The notes under the pieces are model-generated. The model was not told where the DNA came from and searched no databases. It saw only the letters and a program-made list of their open reading frames with translations. This document shows positions 1 to 7,938 of a stretch of DNA of 13,536 nucleotides, piece by piece (the stretch's first letter is position 1; each line of letters starts with the position of its first letter). A program made the position numbers and the translations under genes. The stretch comes from JBEATZ01 sp041178545 (GTDB lineage Bacteria > Planctomycetota > UBA1135 > UBA2386): contig JBEGVB010000139.1 in assembly GCA_041178545.1 (NCBI GenBank), positions 1 through 13,536 of the forward strand, in the 5' to 3' direction.

Positions 1-9
1 CGGAGCAGG

Positions 10-1326
10 TCAGCCGCGCAGCGAGAGGCCCAGCTCGTCCAGCTTGGTCTTGATCTCGTTGAGCGAGGTCTGGCCGAAGTTGGGGCAGGCCAGCAGCTCT
101 GCCTCGGTCTTGCTCGAGAGGTCGCCGATGGTGCGGATCTTGAGCAGGTCGACGATGCGGCGGCTGCGCACCGACAGGTCGAGCTCGCTGATCGGGCGGC
201 GCGACGGGTCCGCGCTCTGCGGGTCGGGCATCTCCTCGGCCACGGCAACCGGCTCGGCCTGCTCGCCCAGGTCCTTGCTCATGAGCTCGTCGGCGGTCAT
301 GCCGAGGCGGAGACCCTTGTTCTTGAGGATCTCCTTGATCTCCTGCAGCGAGGTCTCGCCGAAGTTCTTGTAGCTGAGCAGCTCTGCCTCGGTCTTCTTC
401 ACGAGGTCGCCCAGCGTGCGGATGTTCATCTTGGCGAGGCAGTTGCGGCTGCGCACCGACAGCTCGAAGTCGTTGATCGGGGTGCGCAGGATCTTGTTCC
501 GCTTGTCCTCGCGGCGCTCCTGGTCCTCGTCGTAGTACATGTTGAGCGCGGCGGCCGCGTCGCGGCGGTAGAGACGTGCGCGCGTGTTGGTCGGGTCGGC
601 CTGCAGCGCGAGGTCGAAGCACTGCATCGCGCGGCGGTAGTTGCCCATGTCCTCGTACAGGATGCCGAGGTTCATCACGATCGACGCGTTGACGGGCGGC
701 GACATGAGTGCGCGTTCGTAGAGCTCGCGTGCCTCCTCGTCCTCACCGCGCTGGTCGACGACCAGGGCCAGGTGGAACAGCGCGTGCTTGTGGGAGGGGT
801 CGGCGGAGAGGACCTCGTCGTAGATTGCGATCGCGCCCTCGACGTCGCGGTTGAGTTCCTTGACCCGGCCCTCGAAGTAGCGGCGGTCGTTGGCGGGCAG
901 CACGCTGGCGCAGGCCTTGAGCTGGCTGGCCAGCTCCTCGGCGTTGCCGCGCGCGTCGACGATGGCGAGCCACGTGGCCGCCTGGCTCGATTCCGTGGTC
1001 TTCTGCGTCAACACCTTGCCGGCCTCGTCGAGGCGGCCGAGTGCGAGGAAGCTGCGCGACAGGCAGTCGGCGACGGCAGGGTTGGACTTGTGTTCGGCGA
1101 GCAGTTCGACGGCCTCGGCATGGCGGCCGAGGACCCAGAGGACGAGACCGCGCTGCAGGCCGCGGGCCATGGGGCTGCCGAGCCAGTCGCGCAGGCCTTC
1201 GAGCTGGCGCACGCTCTGGAAGCTGGCCTTGCGGAAGGCGTCCACCTTGGCGGCGTTGAGGTCGCCGGTGAGCAGGGTCATCGGGTCGACCTTGGTATCG
1301 TGCATCTGGGCCGTTTGTTCGGTCAT
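10..1326 (-). CDS. TPR protein with two tandem RNA polymerase alpha C-terminal domains
   Basis: 438 aa. The start is ATG at 1326 with GAGGAG five bases upstream; longer in-frame extensions have no such site and run under the neighbouring glycosyltransferase gene. Residues about 55-265 are helical TPR-like repeats; the clearest are at 148-180, 181-212 and 215-248. Residues 283-342 and 378-438 each match the alpha-CTD that RNA polymerase uses to bind UP-element DNA and activators. By alignment to E. coli alpha, the first copy keeps R265, N268 and C269 (VRSRNC, 291-296) but has Thr at K298. The second copy keeps R265 (R387) but replaces N268 and C269 with Arg and Ile. There is no alpha N-terminal dimerisation domain, so this is not RpoA. 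I know such TPR/alpha-CTD proteins from Planctomycetota, where their role is unsettled. A cytoplasmic docking or transcription-associated protein is my inference. Confidence 0.9.
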   Translation of the reverse strand: MTEQTAQMHDTKVDPMTLLTGDLNAAKVDAFRKASFQSVRQLEGLRDWLGSPMARGLQRGLVLWVLGRHAEAVELLAEHKSNPAVADCLSRSFLALGRLDEAGKVLTQKTTESSQAATWLAIVDARGNAEELASQLKACASVLPANDRRYFEGRVKELNRDVEGAIAIYDEVLSADPSHKHALFHLALVVDQRGEDEEARELYERALMSPPVNASIVMNLGILYEDMGNYRRAMQCFDLALQADPTNTRARLYRRDAAAALNMYYDEDQERREDKRNKILRTPINDFELSVRSRNCLAKMNIRTLGDLVKKTEAELLSYKNFGETSLQEIKEILKNKGLRLGMTADELMSKDLGEQAEPVAVAEEMPDPQSADPSRRPISELDLSVRSRRIVDLLKIRTIGDLSSKTEAELLACPNFGQTSLNEIKTKLDELGLSLRG

Positions 1327-1354
1327 CGGGGCTCCTCGGGCATGCGACAGCACG

Positions 1355-1374
1355 GCTGCAAGGGGACTTGCAGC
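1355..1374. other. 8-bp perfect hairpin in the leader of the TPR/alpha-CTD gene
   Basis: Arms GCTGCAAG and CTTGCAGC enclose a GGGA loop (plus-strand reading). It lies 29-48 bases upstream of the ATG at 1326 and downstream of the glycosyltransferase stop on the same strand. No T-tract follows on the minus strand, so it is a poor intrinsic terminator. It could be an operator or a leader structure; the function is unknown. Confidence 0.35.
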
Positions 1375-1427
1375 GGTCGCGGTCGCCAAATCGGGGGCGA
1401 GAAGGCTAGGGGACGGGTCCCGTCGGG

Positions 1428-2711
1428 TCAAGCGCGCCGGGCAGTCCCGGCCACCTGGACGTACAGCTCTGCCAGCTGTGCGGCCATGGCTGCGAAACCG
1501 CGCGCCTGGCCCCGTGCCTGCCGCGCCATGCGGCGGGTGGCTGCGCGGTCGGCGGCGAGGGTGCCGATCGCCTCGGCCCACGCCTCGACGTCCCCGGGCG
1601 GCAGCACCCTGCCGCCGGTCCCGTCCACCACGGCGTCCTGCAGGCCGCCGACGCGGCTCACCAGGATGGGCCTGCCCGCTGCGAGGGCCTCGCGCACCGT
1701 GAGCCCGAAGGCCTCGTGCCAGAGTGCCGGCGCGCACGCCACGTCCATCGCCGCGAGGATGCGCGGCAGGTCGCCGGCGCCGTAGGGGCCGTGGTAGTGC
1801 ACTGGGTCCCCCGGGCGGAGCGAGCCGAACACACGCGTGAGGTAGCCGTGGTCGCCGTGGTAGGGGACCGCGTTGCCGTGGATGTCGAGCTGCACCGTGC
1901 CCTGCGGCTGCCGCTGCACGGCCCGCACCAGCACCTCGAGCCCCTTGCTCGGCAGCAGCGTCCCGAGGTAGCCGAGCCGCAGCGGGCCCGGCCCACAGGC
2001 GGGATCGGGGACCGCGGCGAGTGCGCGCGTGTCGACGCCGTTCTCCACCACGTGGACGCGTGCTGCGTCCACGCCGAGCTGCACGAAGGGAGGGAGCGCG
2101 CGCGCCGAGGGGACCACGAGTGCAGCGGGCAGCTGCAGCAGGCGCGCCGCGCGGTCGTGCAGCTGTTGCGCGGCCGCGGTGCCGGTGCCCGTGGCGAGCC
2201 AGTGCGGGAACGTCTGCTCGAGGCAGGGGCCGCAGCGCGACGGCACCAGGTCGTCGCAGCGCGACTCGTGGCGGTGGAACATCTGGCCACGCGGGCACGG
2301 CAGCCAGTAGTCGTGCAGCGTGAGGACCGAGGGGATGCCTGCAGCCGCGAGGTGCCCCAGCAGGCCAGTGGACATGCCCGTGAGGTGGTGCACGTGCGCC
2401 ACGTCGAACTTCTCGCCGCGCGCCGCGCACTCGGCGAGGAATGCATCGAACGCACGGTCGAGTTCGGGCACCTCGTAGAGGTCGTCGAGCCCGCGCAGTC
2501 CCTCCCAGCGGTATGCGACACGCGTGGTGCGCGGGCTGCACTCTCGCTCCACGCGGTGGCTGCCCTGCGGCAGCCCGTCGAGGGTGTCGCGCGCGTAGAC
2601 GTGCACGTGGACGCCCGCTTCCTCCAGCGCGTGGGCCAGTCCGGCCACGTGCTGTTCGACGCCACCGACGCTGCCGGGCGGCAGGGCATGGCAGACCAAG
2701 AGGACGCGCAT
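1428..2711 (-). CDS. GT4-family glycosyltransferase
   Basis: 427 aa, the normal length for a GT-B fold retaining transferase. The N-terminal acceptor domain begins MRVLLVCH, followed by the glycine loop GGVEQH (16-21). The C-terminal nucleotide-sugar domain has GYLGTLLPSKG (247-257) and the EX7E signature E333/E341 (HEAFGLTVREALAAG). Cysteines at 139, 152, 160 and 163 after HDYWLPCPRGQ match a GT4 subset. The family moves a sugar from an activated nucleotide donor onto lipid-linked, capsular or surface glycans at the cytoplasmic face of the membrane; the donor and acceptor here cannot be read. I chose the ATG at 2711 because it begins the Rossmann strand, although its ribosome binding site is weak. 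The gene is divergent from murA and lies 101 bp upstream of the TPR/alpha-CTD gene on the same strand. No other polysaccharide genes are near. Confidence 0.88.
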   Translation of the reverse strand: MRVLLVCHALPPGSVGGVEQHVAGLAHALEEAGVHVHVYARDTLDGLPQGSHRVERECSPRTTRVAYRWEGLRGLDDLYEVPELDRAFDAFLAECAARGEKFDVAHVHHLTGMSTGLLGHLAAAGIPSVLTLHDYWLPCPRGQMFHRHESRCDDLVPSRCGPCLEQTFPHWLATGTGTAAAQQLHDRAARLLQLPAALVVPSARALPPFVQLGVDAARVHVVENGVDTRALAAVPDPACGPGPLRLGYLGTLLPSKGLEVLVRAVQRQPQGTVQLDIHGNAVPYHGDHGYLTRVFGSLRPGDPVHYHGPYGAGDLPRILAAMDVACAPALWHEAFGLTVREALAAGRPILVSRVGGLQDAVVDGTGGRVLPPGDVEAWAEAIGTLAADRAATRRMARQARGQARGFAAMAAQLAELYVQVAGTARRA

Positions 2712-2811
2712 GGGCACACCATCGGCGGTGCGAGCGGTCCCCCGCAAGCCCGGAGTTGCGGGAGGCCTCCAGCGGCGGTCTGTTGCGGTGGAAAGATCGG
2801 TGAGAACGCTG

Positions 2812-2839
2812 TTGCGCAAGGATTTGCGTTCGCTAGCAT
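2812..2839 (+). promoter_or_regulatory. Sigma70-like promoter for murA (predicted)
   Basis: TTGCGC (2812-2817) and TAGCAT (2834-2839) are separated by 16 bp, about 120 bases before the murA start. Two other predicted promoters in this window use the same 16-bp spacing. It is predicted from sequence only. Confidence 0.4.
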
Positions 2840-2879
2840 CCGGCCGTTCGAGCGGCGGTTTTGCGAAAGCAGGTCAGGC

Positions 2880-2911
2880 CTTTCCACAGCTGCTGTTCAG
2901 AGTTTTCCACA
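2880..2911 (+). promoter_or_regulatory. Pair of DnaA-box-like sites upstream of murA
   Basis: TTTTCCACA at 2903-2911 fits the relaxed DnaA box TTWTNCACA. CTTTCCACA at 2880-2888 differs from that pattern at the first base. They share orientation and are 23 bp apart, about two helical turns. They lie between the predicted murA promoter and the start codon. The region has no AT-rich unwinding element or further boxes, so this is not an origin on the evidence here. Confidence 0.3.
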
Positions 2912-2948
2912 GGTTCGGCGGGCGTTCTTCCCATGCAGCGGAACGTCC

Positions 2949-2956
2949 AGGAGGGG
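2949..2956 (+). promoter_or_regulatory. Ribosome binding site fixing the GTG start of murA
   Basis: AGGAGGGG sits five bases before GTG 2962. This selects the GTG over upstream in-frame starts and gives a protein whose Lys22 and Asn23 match E. coli MurA numbering exactly. Confidence 0.75.
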
Positions 2957-2961
2957 TTCGA

Positions 2962-4263
<1,302 letters not shown>

Positions 4264-4319
4264 CCCGAGCGGTGCCTGCGCGGGCTGCGTGGCGTGCCGC
4301 GTAGTCCGTGTGACGGGTG

Positions 4320-4358
4320 ACCGGGGCCGGCCGGGGCGGGTGCCTCGCCGGCCCCGGT
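4320..4358 (+). terminator. GC-rich hairpin downstream of murA
   Basis: Perfect 12-bp arms, ACCGGGGCCGGC and GCCGGCCCCGGT, enclose a 15-base loop. The hairpin is followed by TGCTTTGGG, only a weak T-run. It sits 57 bases after the murA stop and 98 bases before the ffh start, so it fits a terminator between the two units. Confidence 0.55.
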
Positions 4359-4400
4359 TGCTTTGGGCCACGCGTGCGAGGCCTTGTGGCAGGATCGGGC

Positions 4401-4428
4401 TTGACCGACAGGCTTGCTGCGACAACAT
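4401..4428 (+). promoter_or_regulatory. Sigma70-like promoter for ffh (predicted)
   Basis: TTGACC (4401-4406) and CAACAT (4423-4428) are 16 bp apart and end 28 bases before the ffh ATG. The -35 element is good and the -10 element is weak. Confidence 0.4.
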
Positions 4429-4456
4429 CCTCCCTCCCCTCGGCACCAGGAACCCC

Positions 4457-5980
4457 ATGTTCGACTCCCTCGCGAATGCTCTCGGCAATGCCTACCGGTC
4501 CATGGTGGGCAAGAAGGTGCTCACGGAGCAGAACGTCGAGGAGGGCATCACCGCGGTGCGCCAGGCGCTGCTGGAGGCCGACGTCAACTTCGTGGTGGCC
4601 AAGGAGTTCGTTGCCGACGTCAAGCAGCGTGCCCTCGGCCAGAACGTGCTCAAGGCAGTCGACCCCGGCCAGCAGTTCGTCAAGGTGTTCCACGATGCCC
4701 TGACCGAACTGCTCGGCGGGCAGCAGGTGGGCCTGCCGGTCGCCGACCGGCTGCCGCTCGTGCTCATGATGTGCGGCCTGCAGGGCTCGGGAAAGACGAC
4801 GACCTGCGCCAAGCTCGCCCTCTGGCTGCGCAAGAACAAGAAGAAGAACCCGTTGCTCGTCGCGGCCGACCTGCAGCGCCCCGCAGCCGTCGACCAGTTG
4901 CAGAGCCTCGGCAAGCAACTCGGCATCGCGGTCTACGCGGAGCCGGTCAGCGCCAAGCCGCCCGAGGTGTGCAAGCGCGGCATCGAGCACGCGCGCGCGC
5001 ACCAGCACGACGTGGTGATCCTCGACACTGCCGGCCGCCTGCACGTGGACGACGCCCTGATGCAGGAGCTCGTGCAGGTGCACGCCCTGTGCAAGCCGCA
5101 CGCAGTGATGATGGTGTGCGACGCGATGCTCGGTCAGGACGCGGTCAACTCCGCCAAGGAGTTCCACGCGCGTTTGCCGCTGCACGGGCTCGTGCTCACC
5201 AAGGTGGACGGTGACGCACGCGGCGGTGCCGCGCTCAGCATCGTCAAGGTGACCGGGCGACCGATCCTGTTCGCGGGCATCGGCGAGAAGCCCGACGACC
5301 TCGAGGAGTTCGACCCGCCGCGCATGGCGGGGCGCATCCTCGGCATGGGCGACGTCGTGGGCCTGGTCGAGAAGGCCCAGCAGGTCATCGACGAGAAGGA
5401 GGCGGAGGCCGCTGCGCGCAAGATGCAGAAGGGCCAGTTCAGCTTCGAGGACTTCCTCGCGCAGCTGAACATGATCCGCAAGCTCGGCCCGATGAAGAAG
5501 GTGCTCGGCATGCTGCCGGGCGTGGGCTCGATGCTGAAGGAGGTCGACTTCGACGACAAACACTTCCTCCGGCTCGAGGCGATGATCCTCTCCATGACCC
5601 CGCGGGAACGTCGCAACCCGGACCTGATCGACATCCAGCGCCGCCGCCGCATCGCCGCCGGCTCGGGCAACCCGCTCGATGCCGTCCACGGACTCATCAA
5701 GCAGTTCAAGATGATGCAGGACCTGATGAAGAAGATGGGCAAGGGCGGGTTCGGCGGCATGGGTGGGATGGGCGGCCTCGGTGGCATGGGTGGGATGGGC
5801 GGCCTTGGCGGGAAGGGGGGCAAGGGCGGCGGTCTTGGCGACCTGCTCGGCGGCGGGGGCCTCGGTGGGGGCCTTGGCGGCGGCAAGGGTGGCTTCCCTG
5901 GTGGCTTTCCGGGCGGGTTCCCGGGCCTGGGCGGCGGCGGCCTCCCGGGTGGCGGTGGCTTCCCCGGTCGCCGGCGCTAG
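4457..5980 (+). CDS. ffh: Signal recognition particle GTPase Ffh (SRP54)
   Basis: 507 aa, longer than the roughly 450 of E. coli Ffh. Ffh binds signal sequences and 4.5S RNA and delivers ribosomes to FtsY at the membrane. The N domain is about 1-95. The G domain has the P-loop GLQGSGKTT (107-115), DTAGR (190-194), TKVDGDARGG (248-257) and GIGEKPDDLEEF. The methionine-rich M domain (about 325-428) carries the arginine-rich RNA-binding helix RRRRIAAGSG (395-404). Residues 429-507 are a low-complexity tail of Gly with Met, Leu, Lys, then Phe-Pro-Gly repeats. This tail accounts for the extra length and contains a 27-base tandem duplication. The start is ATG 4457, with AGGA upstream, and it aligns with the family N-terminus. 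rpsP follows after 108 bases, the ffh-rpsP order seen in many bacteria. Confidence 0.97.
   Translation: MFDSLANALGNAYRSMVGKKVLTEQNVEEGITAVRQALLEADVNFVVAKEFVADVKQRALGQNVLKAVDPGQQFVKVFHDALTELLGGQQVGLPVADRLPLVLMMCGLQGSGKTTTCAKLALWLRKNKKKNPLLVAADLQRPAAVDQLQSLGKQLGIAVYAEPVSAKPPEVCKRGIEHARAHQHDVVILDTAGRLHVDDALMQELVQVHALCKPHAVMMVCDAMLGQDAVNSAKEFHARLPLHGLVLTKVDGDARGGAALSIVKVTGRPILFAGIGEKPDDLEEFDPPRMAGRILGMGDVVGLVEKAQQVIDEKEAEAAARKMQKGQFSFEDFLAQLNMIRKLGPMKKVLGMLPGVGSMLKEVDFDDKHFLRLEAMILSMTPRERRNPDLIDIQRRRRIAAGSGNPLDAVHGLIKQFKMMQDLMKKMGKGGFGGMGGMGGLGGMGGMGGLGGKGGKGGGLGDLLGGGGLGGGLGGGKGGFPGGFPGGFPGLGGGGLPGGGGFPGRRR
5756..5809 (+). repeat. Two 27-base tandem repeats in the ffh tail
   Basis: Two adjacent 27-base units encode GMGGMGGLG twice and differ only at third codon positions (for example CTC/CTT). 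Such in-frame duplication points to growth of the Gly/Met tail by slippage or unequal exchange, with the reading frame kept. Confidence 0.75.
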
Positions 5981-6088
5981 CCCAGATTTTTGCGGATCCG
6001 CGCCACTGGACGCTGGCATTCGCACCGTGAAACTGCTTCACTGCCTCGCCCATTTTGCGGACCTAACGCGCAACGGAGACCTGTTCCC

Positions 6089-6469
6089 TTGTCAGTCAAG
6101 CTTCGCCTGAAACGCTTTGGACGCCTCAACCTGCCGACGTACCGCGTCGTCGCAACGGACACCCGTTCGCCACGCGACGGCCGGATCATCGAGGCCATCG
6201 GTTACTACCTGCCCCTGATGCCTCGCGAGGGCGAGCAGCTGAAGCTGGATGCCGACCGCGTGAAGTACTGGCTGTCCGTGGGTGCAATCCCCTCGGAGAC
6301 CGTTGCCAGCATGATCAAGCGCACTGGCATCGAGATGCCCAAGCGCAAGCCGCGCGTGCGCGGGAAGAGCAAGGCGAAGGCCAAGCCCTGGACCCCGCCC
6401 AAGAAGAAGGTGCCCAAGCCCAGGAAGGCCAAGCCCGAGGGTGAGAAGAAGGGCGACAAGAAGAAGTGA
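6089..6469 (+). CDS. rpsP: 30S ribosomal protein S16
   Basis: 126 aa. S16 is a primary assembly protein of the 30S subunit that binds 16S rRNA. Residues 1-82 match the family: SVKLRLKRFGR at the start, then YRVVATDTRSPRDGRIIEAIGYY and the DRVKYWLSVGAIPSETV motif. The rest (about 83-126) is a strongly basic Lys/Arg/Pro extension absent from the shortest homologs of about 80-90 aa. The start is TTG 6089, chosen because GGAGA lies nine bases upstream and the second residue begins the conserved SVK. Upstream in-frame starts would add unrelated Arg-rich sequence. Downstream there is no rimM, trmD or rplS, unlike the common ffh-rpsP-rimM-trmD arrangement. Confidence 0.95.
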   Translation: MSVKLRLKRFGRLNLPTYRVVATDTRSPRDGRIIEAIGYYLPLMPREGEQLKLDADRVKYWLSVGAIPSETVASMIKRTGIEMPKRKPRVRGKSKAKAKPWTPPKKKVPKPRKAKPEGEKKGDKKK

Positions 6470-6480
6470 TCGTGGCCTGA

Positions 6481-6498
6481 GGGGCTGCATGCAGTCCC
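6481..6498 (+). other. Short hairpin just after rpsP
   Basis: GGGGCTG and CAGTCCC pair over 7 bp (one G-T) around a CATG loop, 11 bases after the rpsP stop. No T-run follows, so it may be a processing or 3'-end-stabilising structure or a weak terminator. A second inverted repeat, GATCCG/CGGATC, spans 6541-6563. Confidence 0.3.
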
Positions 6499-6573
6499 AC
6501 TCCGTGCTGCGGTCCCAAGGCAAGGCTTCGACAGGAACCTGATCCGCGCGGCGGAGCCGGATCCGGTTGGCAG

Positions 6574-6579
6574 AGGAGG
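6574..6579 (+). promoter_or_regulatory. Ribosome binding site fixing the GTG start at 6585
   Basis: AGGAGG ends five bases before GTG 6585. A TTG at 6567 is also in frame, but the Shine-Dalgarno sequence lies inside that extension, so the GTG is preferred. Confidence 0.7.
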
Positions 6580-6584
6580 TAGGT

Positions 6585-7352
6585 GTGGCAGCCAAGAAAA
6601 AGAACGAGAAGGCAGCTGCCGTTCCCGCGGTCGAGGCCGCTCCCGACCCGAGGCTTGCGCTGCCCGCAGGTGCTCCGAGCTGGGACACGGTCCTCGCCGA
6701 CCTGAAGGCGGTGCTGGCGTCCGTTGCCGCTCCTGCAGAGCCCCAGAACCTGGACCTGTTCGAGGCGATGGTCCACATCGCATTCGGCGAAGGGCTCTCC
6801 TGCGGCATCGGCCAGGAGGCCGCGCGCCGCATCCGCACCAGCTTCGTCGACCGCAACGAGTTCCGCGTCACCGAGGCCTACGAGGTCGAGGACCTGCTGC
6901 GGGACCTGCCGATCCCCGACCTCTTCGCCCGTTGCCTGTGGGTGCGCGAGACGGTGGGTCAGATCTACAGCGACCAGAACGGCCTCGACATGGCCTTCCT
7001 GCGCAACATGGGCGTCGGCGACCGCGCCACGTTCTTCCAGCGCCTGCCCTCCATGCCCGCGTCGGTGGTGGCATGGGTCAACAACCTTCTCACGGTCGAG
7101 GAACTGGTCTTCTCCGACAAGTCGATCCTGCGTGCCCAGCAGCGGCTCGGGATGGACCCGAAGGACGGCAAGGCCGCCAAGTTCGTCGACGAGGTCCGCG
7201 CCCTGCTCAAGCCGTTCGGCCACCTGCCGGTCACCGTGGGCAAGGACGAGGCGCCCAACAAGGCTGGGTTGGCGCGGCCCAACACGCAGCACACTCTCTG
7301 TCCCGCATGCAACCTGGTGCGGCTGGGCCCGCCCGGCAAGCAGCGTCGCTGA
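6585..7352 (+). CDS. Endonuclease III-like (HhH-GPD fold) protein, probably altered active site
   Basis: 255 aa. A Lys/Ala-rich N-terminus (1-50) precedes an all-helical domain resembling the endonuclease III fold seen in planctomycete proteins. The pattern FVDRNEFRVTEAYEVEDLL (87-105) is followed by a helix ending near QIY, then LPSMPASVVAWV (154-165), FSDKSILRAQQRLG (176-189) and a C-terminal CPAC (239-242). In true EndoIII these regions are the helix-hairpin-helix with catalytic Lys (LPGVGRKTA), the catalytic Asp loop (VDTH) and cysteines of a 4Fe-4S cluster. Here the Lys position is not Lys, an Asp (D178) is possibly kept, and only two clustered cysteines remain. A role in DNA binding or base repair is inferred from fold-level resemblance only. 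maf starts four bases after its stop, so the two are probably co-translated. Confidence 0.5.
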   Translation: MAAKKKNEKAAAVPAVEAAPDPRLALPAGAPSWDTVLADLKAVLASVAAPAEPQNLDLFEAMVHIAFGEGLSCGIGQEAARRIRTSFVDRNEFRVTEAYEVEDLLRDLPIPDLFARCLWVRETVGQIYSDQNGLDMAFLRNMGVGDRATFFQRLPSMPASVVAWVNNLLTVEELVFSDKSILRAQQRLGMDPKDGKAAKFVDEVRALLKPFGHLPVTVGKDEAPNKAGLARPNTQHTLCPACNLVRLGPPGKQRR

Positions 7353-7356
7353 GCGC

Positions 7357-7938
7357 GTGAGCCGGCCCCGGCTGCTGCTGGCCTCCACGTCCCCCCGCAG
7401 GAGTCGCCTGCTCAACGAAGCAGGCATCCGGTTTGCCCTCGTCGAACCGGGCCCCGAGCCCATGGGTTGCGGCACCCCGGTCCAGCTGGCGCTCTTCCGG
7501 GCCCGCGAGAAGGCAGTTGGAGCACGATTCGCCGCCGGCGAGTCGGTCCCGGTGCTGGGCGTCGACACGGTGGTGGACCTCGGCGGCACGGAGTTCGGCA
7601 AGGCAGGGACGCGGGAGGCTGCCGAGTCGATGCTGCGGCAACTCTCCGGCCGCGTGCACCACGTGCACACGGGACACTGTCTCCACGTGCCAGCCACCGG
7701 CACGACGGTCGAGGAGGTCGTGACGGCAGAGGTCGTGTTCACGACCCCGACGGAGGTCCAGCTCGAGGCATGGCTCGCATCGGGTCTGTGGCGCGGCAAG
7801 GCAGGCGCGTACGGCATCCAGGACCCCTTGGCTGCGTTCGCGAGCCTGCACCGCGGCCCGCTCGACGCGGTGGTGGGCATGCATGTCGACGCCGTGCTCC
7901 GGTTGCTCGCCAGGGTCGAGCAGGAGGCGCTGCAGTGA
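7357..7938 (+). CDS. Maf-type nucleoside triphosphate pyrophosphatase
   Basis: 193 aa, typical for Maf proteins. These cytoplasmic enzymes hydrolyse dTTP, UTP and modified nucleotides to monophosphate plus pyrophosphate, cleaning the pool or slowing septation. The N-terminus LLLASTSPRRSRLL (6-19) is the family signature, with R14 and R15. Other motif residues are K52 (AREKA), D70 (GVDTVV), K82 (FGKAGTREAA), the LSGRVHHVHTG block (96-106) and Q155 (AYGIQ). The stretch between residues 30 and 45 is shorter than in most homologs. GTG 7357 is the only sensible start. It has no clear Shine-Dalgarno sequence and lies four bases after the previous stop, which suggests translational coupling. I cannot assign the dTTP/UTP versus m7GTP subtype with certainty, so I give no symbol. 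Confidence 0.88.
   Translation: MSRPRLLLASTSPRRSRLLNEAGIRFALVEPGPEPMGCGTPVQLALFRAREKAVGARFAAGESVPVLGVDTVVDLGGTEFGKAGTREAAESMLRQLSGRVHHVHTGHCLHVPATGTTVEEVVTAEVVFTTPTEVQLEAWLASGLWRGKAGAYGIQDPLAAFASLHRGPLDAVVGMHVDAVLRLLARVEQEALQ

Noticed and set aside
1327..2541. A long in-frame N-terminal extension of the TPR/alpha-CTD protein on the minus strand
   Set aside because: It is Arg/Pro/Ala-rich out-of-frame sequence overlapping the well-supported GT4 gene, and the ATG at 1326 has an excellent ribosome binding site.
5732..5977. Glycine-codon repeats in ffh considered as a CRISPR or minisatellite
   Set aside because: The units are in frame, have no unique spacers and encode the low-complexity Ffh tail.
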